Assembly: GCA_020024515.1 (NCBI GenBank)
Contig: JAHHTR010000032.1
Span: 1-20,582 of the forward strand
DNA from: Angelakisella sp.
GTDB lineage: Bacteria > Bacillota > Clostridia > Oscillospirales > Ruminococcaceae
Length of the DNA: 20,582 nt
Direction of reading: 5' to 3'
A program made the translations under genes and the position numbers. Shown here piece by piece: positions 6,742 to 16,100 of the stretch. Position 1 is the stretch's first letter, and each line of letters begins with the position of its first letter. Under the pieces are notes generated by a model. The model saw only the letters and a program-made list of their open reading frames with translations, made no database searches and was not told the DNA's origin.

Positions 6742-7374
6742 ATGAGGATACATAGATTAACTGTAAGTGAGTATATTTCGGAGAACTGTTTTATTGTGGA
6801 AAATGAAGAGACAAAGGAATGTATACTGATTGATACAGGTTCGGAAAAAGGAAGGATACAGAATTTTGTAAAAGAAAAAGGTTTAAGTGTAAGATGTATT
6901 TTGCTTACACACGCTCATTTTGACCATATTGGTGCTTGTGACTGCTTTGATGTGCCTGTCTATATTTTAAAAGACGAAATGGATATTTTAAAAGACAATA
7001 ATGCAAATTTGTCTGCCCTTTTTGGAATAAATCTTGATTATGATGTTAATAAACTTAATTTAATAACATTGGAAGACGGGCAAGAACTTAAAATAGCCAA
7101 TATGAATATAAAAGTTATTCATACAAAAGGACATACAAAAGGTTCGGTATGCTATTTGTTTGATGATAAATATTTATTTAGTGGAGATACTTTGTTTAAA
7201 GGCAGTATGGGAAGAACAGATTTTATCTCTGGTAATCAAACAGAACTGTTAAATTCATTAAAATATTTAATGAATAATTTAGATGAAAATATAGAAGTTT
7301 TTCCTGCGCATGGAGACAGTACAACAATAGGCTATGAAAAGAAAACAAATATGTTTTGTGTAAATTTACAATAA
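6742..7374 (+). CDS. MBL-fold (glyoxalase II-like) metallohydrolase
   Basis: A 210-residue metallo-beta-lactamase fold hydrolase. Two-metal ligands are all present: H57, H59, D61 and H62 in THAHFDHIG, H131 in HTKGHTKGS, D149 in SGDTLFKGSMGRTD, and H190 in PAHGDST. The GRTDF element is typical of the short bacterial YcbL/glyoxalase-II-like proteins that hydrolyse small thioesters or related esters. The C-terminal substrate-binding domain of true glyoxalase II is missing, so glutathione thioesters are doubtful as substrates. It lies 25 bp after DAHP synthase in the same operon; no functional link between the two is evident. Confidence 0.88.
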   Translation: MRIHRLTVSEYISENCFIVENEETKECILIDTGSEKGRIQNFVKEKGLSVRCILLTHAHFDHIGACDCFDVPVYILKDEMDILKDNNANLSALFGINLDYDVNKLNLITLEDGQELKIANMNIKVIHTKGHTKGSVCYLFDDKYLFSGDTLFKGSMGRTDFISGNQTELLNSLKYLMNNLDENIEVFPAHGDSTTIGYEKKTNMFCVNLQ

Positions 7375-7384
7375 ATAGGAGAAT

Positions 7385-7993
7385 ATGAGAATATGTATGA
7401 ATATTGCGGAAAAATATGTTGAAGGTTTGAAAAAGGCGTATTACAAAATCGGTGAAAAACAGGAATGGGATAATTTTGAAAAAAAAGCGTATGGAGCAAG
7501 CAGTCAGGATATTGAAAATTTAAAGACAATATATCCGGATATGCCAAACAGTTTGTTGGACTTACTGAATATTGTAGACGGAACATATTGGAGAGAGTAT
7601 GCAGGAGAGGAAATCAGTTTGTATTTCTTAGGTTCGGATATGGAGGAATATCCGTATTATTTACTGTCAGCAAATCAAATATGTGAATCGAAAGATGACT
7701 TTGAATGGCTTAGCGATTATATAAACAGAGAATATGACGATATTGAAGTTGATGCACGGATTATTGACAAAGCGGACAAAATGTGTTGGCTTCATTTTTC
7801 GGATTGTATGAATAATGGTGGAACATCACAGCTTTTTATTGATTTTTCACCGTCACACAAGGGTGTAAAAGGGCAGATAGTCAGATTTTTGCACGATCCT
7901 GATGAGTTAATGGTCATTGCGGATAGTTTTGATGAATATTTGCAAATGTTAATGGATAAGGAATACGATTTTATATGCGAAGATGATGAATAA
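7385..7993 (+). CDS. SMI1/KNR4 (SUKH) family protein
   Basis: An acidic, soluble 202-residue protein of the SUKH superfamily: an early helical segment, then ASSQDIENLKTIYPDMPNSLLDLLNIVDGTYW with the family I-x-x-L...PxxLxxLL..xDG pattern, a beta-rich middle (ISLYFLGSDMEEYPYYLL) and WLHFSDCMNNGGTSQLFIDFSPSHKGVKGQIVRFLHDPDELMVIADSFDEYLQMLM, which fits the usual D-x-x-P...GQI...D...VA.SF.EYL ending. Many SUKH proteins are immunity proteins to secreted or contact-dependent nuclease toxins, but no toxin gene is near. The start is ambiguous: AGGAG (7377-7381) is only 3 nt before ATG 7385 and 15 nt before ATG 7397. It is the last gene of the operon, 10 bp after the MBL gene. Confidence 0.82.
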   Translation: MRICMNIAEKYVEGLKKAYYKIGEKQEWDNFEKKAYGASSQDIENLKTIYPDMPNSLLDLLNIVDGTYWREYAGEEISLYFLGSDMEEYPYYLLSANQICESKDDFEWLSDYINREYDDIEVDARIIDKADKMCWLHFSDCMNNGGTSQLFIDFSPSHKGVKGQIVRFLHDPDELMVIADSFDEYLQMLMDKEYDFICEDDE

Positions 7994-8077
7994 GTATATT
8001 TTTTTGTTTGTAAAAAGATAATCTTGCGAGAAAATTAAACAAAAAGATTACATAAAATTATAAGTTTAAGGCTTTAC

Positions 8078-8102
8078 AATAATCAAAATATTTTGGATTA
8101 TT
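8078..8102. repeat. Imperfect palindrome, operator or weak terminator
   Basis: AATAATC-AAAATATTTT-GGATTATT is self-complementary over its full length apart from one extra G. The centre CAAAATATTTTG is a perfect 12-bp palindrome. As RNA the hairpin would have little loop and no downstream U-tract, so an operator is as likely as a terminator for the SUKH operon. Confidence 0.35.
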
Positions 8103-8147
8103 ATGGTAAAAATTGTTTTTAATAGAGTTAATATCACACAATAAAAT

Positions 8148-8177
8148 TTGTTAATTTTTTAATGAAAAGTTTATAAT
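8148..8177 (+). promoter_or_regulatory. Candidate promoter of the PH-domain gene
   Basis: TTGTTA (8148-8153), an 18-nt spacer and a perfect TATAAT (8172-8177). It would give a leader of about 110 nt. The TTGACA at 8196-8201 is an alternative -35, but only TAAGCT lies 17 nt beyond it. Confidence 0.4.
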
Positions 8178-8292
8178 TAGTATAAGATAATTTTATTGAC
8201 ACCGATTTTTTTATATGATAAGCTGTTTGATAAGATTATACAGATTTATTCAGTAATTATTATTTATTTTACAGAAAGAGGAGCTAATAGAT

Positions 8293-8709
8293 ATGGCAAA
8301 TACTTACAATAATGTTCTTTGGAATGACAGAAAACGTTTTATGGGAATGCCTTTGTCATTTACACGATATATACTTACAGATAAAAAATTTATCACGTCA
8401 AAAGGTTTTTTGTCACTGGAAGAAGATGAGCTTGATTTATACAAAGTTACAGATAAAAAACTGTCACTGCCGTTATCACAAAGGATTTTCGGTTGCGGTA
8501 CCATAGTGCTTAATGTGAGAGATGTTGATACTCCGATAAAAACAATAAAAAATATAAAAAATCCACGTAAGGTGCTTGAACAAATAGATAAACTTGTAAA
8601 TGAACAGCGTGACGCATATCGTGTTCGTGGTAAAGATATGATAGCCGCAAATCTTAATGATGATAATTGTGACTGTGATAATTGCGATAGTAATGACGAC
8701 ACACAATAA
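8293..8709 (+). CDS. PH-domain-like protein with Cys/Asp-rich tail
   Basis: A 138-residue soluble protein with no membrane segment. Residues about 1-115 look like a bacterial PH domain (bPH_2/YdbS type): WNDRKRFMGMPLSFTRYILTDKKFITSKGFLSLEEDELDLYKVTDKKLSLPLSQRIFGCGTIVLNVRD, i.e. a tyrosine-rich first strand, a fold with alternating strands, and ILTDKKFITSKGFLSLEEDELDLYKVTD, which matches the usual 'T..R.....G.......E..L..I..v' pattern. A final helix (PRKVLEQIDKLVNEQRDAYR) is typical. The last 17 residues (NDDNCDCDNCDSNDDTQ) are acidic with three cysteines and unlike the domain; metal binding or low-complexity tail are both possible. A good AGAGGAGC ribosome site precedes the ATG. Monocistronic. 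Confidence 0.65.
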   Translation: MANTYNNVLWNDRKRFMGMPLSFTRYILTDKKFITSKGFLSLEEDELDLYKVTDKKLSLPLSQRIFGCGTIVLNVRDVDTPIKTIKNIKNPRKVLEQIDKLVNEQRDAYRVRGKDMIAANLNDDNCDCDNCDSNDDTQ

Positions 8710-8726
8710 AAAATTTCAACATAAAT

Positions 8727-8777
8727 AAAAAAACAGCTATCGGTTGTATAATTACTTCAACTGATAGCTGTTTTTTT
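8727..8777. terminator. Bidirectional terminator between PH gene and pduL
   Basis: A 15-bp stem (8727-8741 with 8763-8777), extended inward by one G-T wobble and four more pairs, closes an 11-nt loop. A-tract and T-tract flanks give termination in both directions. It ends the PH-domain gene and the convergent pduL. Confidence 0.92.
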
Positions 8778-8800
8778 ATAGATTTATCTTAGTTTATAAA

Positions 8801-9376
8801 TTATTTAATGATTTCTGCATATACTGTTCCACTTAGCGCAGCGGCATTTGCTTCGTCTGTATCAAAGTGAGCGGCAAGAGCATAGGATGGTGAAACACGT
8901 ACAACAACATCACCGAAAATGGTTGAACGGCTGTCGTTTGTAACTTTTAGAGAAACGATTTCTTTATCTTTAATGTTTAGTTTTTCAGCATCTTCCGGTG
9001 TTGCATGTATATGACGTTTCGCAATAATAACGCCTTCTTTTATTTCAATTTCGCCTTTTGGGCCTACGAGTTTGCAACCTGCACTGCCTGCAATGTCGCC
9101 TGATTCACGGATAGGAGCAGACAGACCGATTGAACGGGCGTCTGTAAGTGATAGTTCTACTTGTGTTGCATTACGAACAGGACCAAGGATAGATACACCG
9201 CTGAGTGTTCTCTTTGGACCTACTACGTCAACACGCTCCTGACAGGCATACTGTCCAGGTTGTGATAGTTCTTTTTTTACTGTAAGTTCATAGCCTTCAC
9301 CAAAAAGAGCAATTAAATCTTCTTGTGATAGGTGTACGTGACGAGCAGATGTTTCCAGTAATACTTCGTTAGCCAT
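8801..9376 (-). CDS. pduL: PduL-type phosphate acyltransferase, cytosolic form
   Basis: Interconverts an acyl-CoA and acyl-phosphate (propanoyl or acetyl). Two PduL domains with zinc-binding histidines: H13 and H15 in SARHVHLS, H122 and H124 in AKRHIHATPEDA, and H170 in LAAHFDTDEANAA. At 191 residues, translation starts at the ATG with GGAGG about 9 nt upstream (9386-9390); the frame extends to 9421 but that part has no good ribosome site. The protein begins only ten residues before the HVH motif, so it lacks the N-terminal encapsulation peptide of PduL enzymes inside bacterial microcompartments. No shell proteins or acetate kinase gene are nearby. A general phosphotransacetylase role, replacing Pta, is the likely reading. 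Confidence 0.9.
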   Translation of the reverse strand: MANEVLLETSARHVHLSQEDLIALFGEGYELTVKKELSQPGQYACQERVDVVGPKRTLSGVSILGPVRNATQVELSLTDARSIGLSAPIRESGDIAGSAGCKLVGPKGEIEIKEGVIIAKRHIHATPEDAEKLNIKDKEIVSLKVTNDSRSTIFGDVVVRVSPSYALAAHFDTDEANAAALSGTVYAEIIK

Positions 9377-9427
9377 TTTAAAAATCCTCCAAAAATATGT
9401 ATAGTTTATAACAATATTCACATAAAA

Positions 9428-9456
9428 AACATAACATAAATATTGTTAATTTACAA
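9428..9456 (-). promoter_or_regulatory. Candidate pduL promoter with flanking inverted repeat
   Basis: On the minus strand TTGTAA (9456-9451), a 17-nt spacer and TATGTT (9433-9428), each 4/6 to consensus. A perfect 9-bp inverted repeat, AACAATATT (9410-9418) and AATATTGTT (9439-9447), flanks the -10. In DNA this AT-rich the repeat may be chance. No terminator is obvious between addA and this promoter. Confidence 0.35.
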
Positions 9457-9559
9457 AAATTAATTTGCCGTAGATAATAATAACATAAATTGCGATATAC
9501 TTCAAGTAAAGCCAGAAAAAAATAAGCTTTTAAGATAATTTTTATTGTATATTGTAATA

Positions 9560-12500
9560 TTATATCTCTATTGCTGTATTTAGATAAAACGAGAATATTA
9601 TTTTTTCTTTTACTTTTTTTCCAAGTATTCTTTGAATAATATCTTTGTATAGTTCAATCTGTATAGCGTATTTTTCTTTGAGTTCGTTTATATCTGTTGC
9701 AAAGTCTGTTTTGTAGTCAATTAATACAAGTCCGTCATCTTCGTACAAAATACAGTCACTTGCACCCTGTATAACAGTTGTATCGCCTATTTCGGTATTT
9801 TTACCGATAATATTTTCCAATTCATCACGAGTATACTTATACATAAAACGCATTTCTCTTTTTATGTATGAAGAATTTAGTATACGTTTGCCAAAGTCGG
9901 ATGTAAATAGTTGGAATAACATTTTTTTACTTATTAACTTAGCCTCATTTTCAGTCAAGAACTTTTTATCAACCATTCGTTTAAGTTCTTTATCAATATT
10001 GTTGGGCATTTGTTTAAAGTCCACGTATTGCATAAATTTGTGAGTGGCTGTTCCTCGTTCTGTCGGCAATGATTTTTGATTTGTAAATATTTTTGGTTTA
10101 CGATTAAAATAATACTGTTCTTCGTACTCACCTTTGCTAAGTGATGAAACGGAAAATTTAACGGGGGTCTTTGTATCTTCTTCAAAAGGATATTGCCACG
10201 AAATATTGTCTTCTATAATTTTACTTTTATTGTAGTCAATAGCTATATTTTTCTCTTGTGGTTTTTCACCGTCAGATTTATTTTGAGTATCTATTTGTGG
10301 AACACTTACTGTTAATTCGCCGTAATTTGCGGCTGAATGATTTATTATAGGCTCTATCCCTTCAATATCAACATTAAACTGTGGGTGATGTACAAGAGAC
10401 ATTATTATCCAAGAATAAAAGTTGTTTGCGGCACGTATATTCCAAGGGTTAATTTTACTGTTGATATATGGCAGTGTGGCATATTTATGCATAGTACTTA
10501 GCTTATTGTCATCAGCGGATATTATTAAGTATTGTTTTGCGCGAGTAAGAGCAACATACAGTATTCTTATTTCTTCGGATAGCATAGCGCGTTGATTTTC
10601 AATAGACAGAGCAATATATGGAAGTGTTTTGTGCTGTATCATTTTATCTGTATTTTTTAGTTTGAACGCCGCACCATATGTAGCGTTTAGAATAACACTT
10701 TCACGTAAATCAACATTATTGAAAGAAGTTTCTGTTTCGGCAAGAATAACGACAGGAAATTCAAGTCCTTTTGATTTATGTATGGTCATTATTTTTACGC
10801 TGTTTTTTGAGGAAAATTGTGCAGCTTCAAGGTCACAGTCAACATCTTCCATATTGTAAATATACGTAACAAAGCTACCTATATCATAGCTATTGCTGTA
10901 TGTATCGGCATAGTTTAAGAGAAGTCTTAGGTTTGCAAGACGCATATCTCCACCGGAAAGTGCAGTTATTTTATTTTCGGCAGATGTAAGGGTATATATC
11001 ATTTGCAGGATTTCCGATGCCTTGCGAGATACAGATTCATTACGTAACAGAGCATAGTCACTCAAAAATTCCGCAATATTTTCATTATTCTTGTTTTCCT
11101 CTTGCATTAGTACAGTAAATACATTTTTGCTTTTGTCCATACGTAAATTTGCAAGCATTTCTGAGGAAAAACCATATAGGTATGATGAAAGTACTTCGCA
11201 AAGCTCAAAGTTAAGCATCGGATTTTGCAAAATTTTAAGATAACTTATTATAGGTGCTATTTCATAAGAAGTTAAAAATTCGTCTTGCGCATCGGATACA
11301 GCTGCTATACCGTATTTTCCCAGTTCTTCCGTATATGTTGGCATAGCTGTACGGGAACGCATAAGTATACATATATCATTTGGCTCAATATCACGATAGG
11401 CTATAATATTTTCATTTTCTTCATTTTTTGTTACATACTCAATTTGAACCTTGCTTTTCAGCATTGTATTAATTTTATCCGCAACTATTTTTGCTTGTAT
11501 ATTACTGTTTTTTTCAGGATATATGCTTTTGTCTGTTATGAGTAATTCAACAGCTTTTTTTGTGGTGTAATCAAATTGTCCTTTTGAGTACAGCATATCT
11601 TCGCTTAAATAATTCATTTCGCCTACGCTTTCATTAAAAATATCCTGACAGATATAGTTAATTAATTCGGTTGACTCTTGACGGGTACGGAAATTTGCTG
11701 AGAGCATAATTTTTGCGGGAAAATCTTTATTATTAAATGGTGTATAGTTATTTTTTTTCGCCAAAAAGTTTTCGGGGCGAGCCTGTCTAAATCTATAAAT
11801 ACTCTGTTTAACGTCACCGACCAAAAATCGGTTATTATTGCTTATTGCCTCAAATATCATTTCTTGTGTTTCGTTTGTGTCCTGATATTCGTCAATAAGT
11901 ACTTCGCTGTATTGTTTTTTTAGGTGTTTTGATTCTTCGGTAAGAATATAGCCATCTTGTGTTTGAGTATACAGAAGCTTGAGTGTATAGTGTTCAAGGT
12001 CATTAAAATCAAGCTGATTTTTTTCAAGTTTTGCCTTTGAATACATTTTGTCAAAATCCATAACCATTCTAAATAGAATTTTTACAAGTGGTTCAAGATA
12101 TACATTGTCATTTTTATATGTATCTTTTGTAATAATAAATATTTTTTCTTTCAGTGTTTTAATGGTAGCTTTTGTCTCACTACGCAAATCTGAAATTTTT
12201 TTCTTAAATTCTTCGTCTTCATAATCTTTTGTACGATTGAGTCTCGCAAAATTCGCATTATTTATGGCTTTTTGTATTTTGTCCCAATCATTCTTATTTA
12301 ATTCAAGAATAATATTGTCAATAAGTGTTATATCGCTTTTCAGTGTCTTTTCATAAAATGAGTAGAGGTCACTGTCGGTTGAGCAAAGTTCATCTGTGTA
12401 TGTAACGAGTTCTTTACAGTAATTCAGTGCATCTGTTACATAGTTCATTATAATTTTGTACCAGTCTGTATTTTCCAATACTATTTCTGATGAATAGTTG

Positions 12501-13093
12501 CGTTCAGCAGCTTTTAACCAATTATTATAGAATGGGTGGTTGCGTAAAAATTTATAGAAATTCAGTATTATTTCTTCGATTTTTCGGTCGTTTTTTGATG
12601 CTGCCAAAAGTTCTATCAGTTGCAAAAAGTCATCATTTTTTTCTTCATAATAATTTTCCAAAAGTTCTTTGATAAGTTTTTTTTGCATAACAGTCAAATC
12701 TTTTTCGTCACCTATGCTGAATTCCGCGCTTAGTCCAAGTGTGTGAAAATTTGAACGTAAAAGCTGTATGCAAAATGAGTGTATTGTGCTTATCGGAGCA
12801 GAGTCTACAAGTAATAGTTGTTTTTGCAAATTTTGGTCAGCTGTATTTTTTTCTATCAAGTCCCATAATTTTTTTTGTATACGTTGTTTCATTTCTTCGG
12901 CTGCCGCATTTGTAAATGTAACGATTAAAAGAGTATCAATATTTACAGGGTTTTCTTCATCGGTTATTTTTTCTATAACTCTTTCGGTAAGTACAGCGGT
13001 TTTGCCACTACCTGCCGCCGCAGATACAAGTATGTCTCCGCCATTTCCATATATAGCATTCAGTTGTTCATTGGTCCATTTCATATTTGCCAT
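9560..13093 (-). CDS. addA: ATP-dependent helicase/nuclease subunit A
   Basis: The 3'-5' helicase and nuclease subunit of AddAB, which resects double-strand breaks and loads RecA. At 1177 residues it is close to the usual length. Seen in order: Walker A AAAGSGKT (25-32), TFTNAAAEEM, STIHSFC, Walker B LIDEYQDTN, GDVKQSIYRFR, IMTIHKSKGLEFPVVIL, RILYVALTRAK, then a C-terminal RecB-type nuclease domain with GASDCILYEDDGLVLIDYKTD, holding the catalytic Asp and D-x-K. ATG 13093 is 11 nt from AGGAGG; a second Met at residue 4 is too far away. It follows addB by 28 bp in one operon. Confidence 0.97.
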   Translation of the reverse strand: MANMKWTNEQLNAIYGNGGDILVSAAAGSGKTAVLTERVIEKITDEENPVNIDTLLIVTFTNAAAEEMKQRIQKKLWDLIEKNTADQNLQKQLLLVDSAPISTIHSFCIQLLRSNFHTLGLSAEFSIGDEKDLTVMQKKLIKELLENYYEEKNDDFLQLIELLAASKNDRKIEEIILNFYKFLRNHPFYNNWLKAAERNYSSEIVLENTDWYKIIMNYVTDALNYCKELVTYTDELCSTDSDLYSFYEKTLKSDITLIDNIILELNKNDWDKIQKAINNANFARLNRTKDYEDEEFKKKISDLRSETKATIKTLKEKIFIITKDTYKNDNVYLEPLVKILFRMVMDFDKMYSKAKLEKNQLDFNDLEHYTLKLLYTQTQDGYILTEESKHLKKQYSEVLIDEYQDTNETQEMIFEAISNNNRFLVGDVKQSIYRFRQARPENFLAKKNNYTPFNNKDFPAKIMLSANFRTRQESTELINYICQDIFNESVGEMNYLSEDMLYSKGQFDYTTKKAVELLITDKSIYPEKNSNIQAKIVADKINTMLKSKVQIEYVTKNEENENIIAYRDIEPNDICILMRSRTAMPTYTEELGKYGIAAVSDAQDEFLTSYEIAPIISYLKILQNPMLNFELCEVLSSYLYGFSSEMLANLRMDKSKNVFTVLMQEENKNNENIAEFLSDYALLRNESVSRKASEILQMIYTLTSAENKITALSGGDMRLANLRLLLNYADTYSNSYDIGSFVTYIYNMEDVDCDLEAAQFSSKNSVKIMTIHKSKGLEFPVVILAETETSFNNVDLRESVILNATYGAAFKLKNTDKMIQHKTLPYIALSIENQRAMLSEEIRILYVALTRAKQYLIISADDNKLSTMHKYATLPYINSKINPWNIRAANNFYSWIIMSLVHHPQFNVDIEGIEPIINHSAANYGELTVSVPQIDTQNKSDGEKPQEKNIAIDYNKSKIIEDNISWQYPFEEDTKTPVKFSVSSLSKGEYEEQYYFNRKPKIFTNQKSLPTERGTATHKFMQYVDFKQMPNNIDKELKRMVDKKFLTENEAKLISKKMLFQLFTSDFGKRILNSSYIKREMRFMYKYTRDELENIIGKNTEIGDTTVIQGASDCILYEDDGLVLIDYKTDFATDINELKEKYAIQIELYKDIIQRILGKKVKEKIIFSFYLNTAIEI

Positions 13094-13121
13094 ATAAACA
13101 AATGCCTCCTCTCATAAAAAT

Positions 13122-16100
13122 TTAACTGTTTTCTTCTTCGTTGTCATCTAATGATTGTATAATTTCCATTTCGGCATTTGTATATGTAATATCTTTATAT
13201 ACTTTTTTGTATTTATTTTTGCATAAAACAGCATTTGGACAGTAGTCACAGGCAAATCTCATATTTTTCTTTATTGGATTAGGTAGGATATTCCCATCAA
13301 GTATATTTTTACCCATAGTTTCTATTTTTTCGTATACTGCCTCTTTTACATAATCTAGTGCCTTTTTTGAAATAGTTGTATTTGTTTTTTTGGGTGTACC
13401 GTTTTTGTTTAGTGATACGGGAATAAATTTACCGCCAATACCATGCTCCATAGCATTTAATATAAGTATATCGTTTACAATCAGACCATTTGGAAGAAGA
13501 TTTTTATCCATAACAGCTTTGCTTGACACATCATCTAAATCATTAATACTGTCTATTGGCTTTACATTAATCGGCGAATAGAGAATACCTGCGGGTTTTA
13601 GTTCACCATAAGGATTCTTTTGGTCATCGCACAGTGCAAAAAGATATATGAGCATTTGCATATTTAGGCCATAGAAAACTTCATTGAGGGAAAATGTTTT
13701 ATCGCCTGATTTATAGTCTGTTACACGTGCGTAATTTTTACCGTCTATTTTCGCAATATCTATTCTGTCGATACTGCCGTTTACGTTTATTATTGTGCCG
13801 TCAATATTTACGGAAATAGGCTCTATTTTACAGAATTTAGCAACTTTTACTTCTGTTCCGACAGGCACAAAGTCACTTTCTTTAAACTCACGTCCAATAC
13901 GCTCAATTATTATATACAACATATTTGACAGTCTTTCTACATTGTAATTAAAACGAGTGTCCTCTATTGAATCCTTTGTGGTTATAGATTTTATATAGTC
14001 AGTAAGAGAATCTATGATTTTTTCTTTTAGGCGAGTTTCATTCAAATCTATAATATTTTTATATCCTATATCATTTATTATTTTATCCAGTACAAAGTGC
14101 ATGGCATTACCGGTTATTAATGGATTATACTCTGCCTTTTCACGTTTTTTTATTTTCAGCATATTTTCTGTGAAAAACATAAATGGGCAAGTATAAAATT
14201 TTTCTATTTTTGTCGGTGAAAGGTTCATTTCATTGCCGATTAGTCTTTTTGCTGTTTCCGGCAAGATATTTTGTGCTAGTTTTTCATTAAAAATATCTTC
14301 AACAGAGTCAATAAATTTTTTGTCATTAAGTTTTTGCAACATATACAGTTCTGTATAACAGTCAATTTGTCGGCTCTTTAATTTAACATATTGATTTCTA
14401 AGAGTGAAAATATCATATACATAGTGTGTTGATGATATTTTATCGGAATTTATTTTCTTAATTCTAAGAGTTTTTTGTGTTTGTTCAATAATCAGTGATG
14501 GTTCAAGTGTTGTTCCTGTCAGTGTCGATAAACAGTAGCTTAGGTATAGTTTTTCCTGTGGTGAGGTTATGGCTGTATATAGGTACATTTTTTCGATAAT
14601 AGCCTTTTGAAAAGGATTAAGATTTATTTCTATCCCCATATTTATAAGTTCATCTTGTTCATTTTTTGTAAATACACCTTTATATGATAGCTTTTGTGGA
14701 AAAATACCACTGTTTAGACCAAAGGCAAAAGTAATTTTCGGTGAATCAAAACGAGAGATATCCGCGCTGCCTGCAACAACACAGTCAAGGGTATTAGGTA
14801 TATTGCCCACTTCAAGTGTATCTATGGCATTTATAAATATTTCGCAAAGTTCTTTTTTATCAAGATATGTTTTGCCGATAATATCACTGAATAAATCCAA
14901 AATATCCATAAGTAAGTTATACATATTGGCTGAATTTTGTATTGCCTCTTTGTAATACTTATCTTCTGTATTTTGATTATGGATATTATAGTAGTAATTA
15001 CTTATGTTTTCTATGAGTGATATATTTGTAATATAGTTAAATACAGCCTCTGTAAAAGAAATACCGTCACTTATCTTAATTTCGTTTAAAAACTCTTGTA
15101 GAGGTTCAATTATTTTTTTACGTGTATTTTCAATGGATAAGAGTGTTTCAGCATCTTCTTCGGATAATTCGCTCTGTAAACCTTTTGGTGAATTAAGAAA
15201 TGGTAATTTTAATTGTCTGCCGTTAATGTTCCATATATAACAGTAGTTTTCAAAATTAGAATATTCATTTTGTGAAATATTAAGCGCGGGGTTTCTTGCA
15301 AGTCGCAGAATGCCTTCGGTAGTAAATCCTTTGCTGACGATTTCGGCTATCGTTTTGACGCAAGAGAAAAGCGGTTGAGAAGTAACCTTTTCTTTTTTTG
15401 AGAAAAATACAGGTATATCATATATTTTAAATACAGTTTCGAGTATTGCGGAATTGTCATCAAGGTTTCTTGTAATTAGCGCAATGTCCTTATATCTGTA
15501 ATTTTCTTTGCGCACAAGTCTTTTGATTTCGGAAGCTATGTACATTAATTCATCATAAACATTTTCACATTCAGTTATATTTATACTGATATCATCACTT
15601 GTTGTTTTTGTAATTTTTGTACCTTTAAGCATCTCGCCTATGCTTTTAAGTTGTTGGCTCTTTGCTCTGTAATTTTCATTTAATATAATTGGAACTTTTA
15701 CTGTTTGCAGAGCTTTTTTGCCTGTCTCTATAAACCATTTGGCTGTCTGTTTCATCAGCAAAAATATATCAAAATCGTTGATGTTAATATTATCACTGCA
15801 TAGTGACAGATAGACATCGTCACTACTGTTAATCATTATTTCAAGCATTCTCTTTTGCGGAGGACTAAAATAATCAAAGCTATCTATAAAAATATTTTTG
15901 CCCTTGAAGAAATCATTTATTTCATCAAGTTTAATGGCACGAGATAGGTCATCAAGCGGATCTTTGTAGTTTTGTTCTATCATTGATTGATATACACTGT
16001 AAAGTAGTTTTATATCAGATAATTTTTTTGCAAGCTGTTCATCATTTGTTTGGCTTATTACTTTTTCTATCTCGTTCGGATATGTGCCGCAGGCTTTCAG

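Larger units (their letters stand above)
7994..8292. other. 299-bp intergenic region
   Basis: This AT-rich gap contains no convincing ORF. It holds a 25-nt imperfect palindrome (8078-8102), a promoter candidate (8148-8177) and a perfect TTGACA at 8196-8201 with no good -10 at the right distance. I see no riboswitch or tRNA-like fold. No strong terminator follows the SUKH gene. Confidence 0.6.

Noticed and set aside
8304..8702. 132-codon open frame on the minus strand opposite the PH-domain gene
   Set aside because: It is almost fully antisense to a gene with good ribosome site and domain pattern; its Ser-rich composition is what the complement of acidic codons gives.
9439..9456. Possible Rex (NADH-sensing) box at the pduL promoter
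   Set aside because: TTGTTAATTTACAA resembles half of a TTGTTAA-N4-TTAACAA site but lacks the required spacing and second half-site.
9500..9559. Terminator after addA
   Set aside because: A T-run is present (complement of 9516-9522) but the flanking complementarity is short and only A/T pairs, so no stem can be supported.
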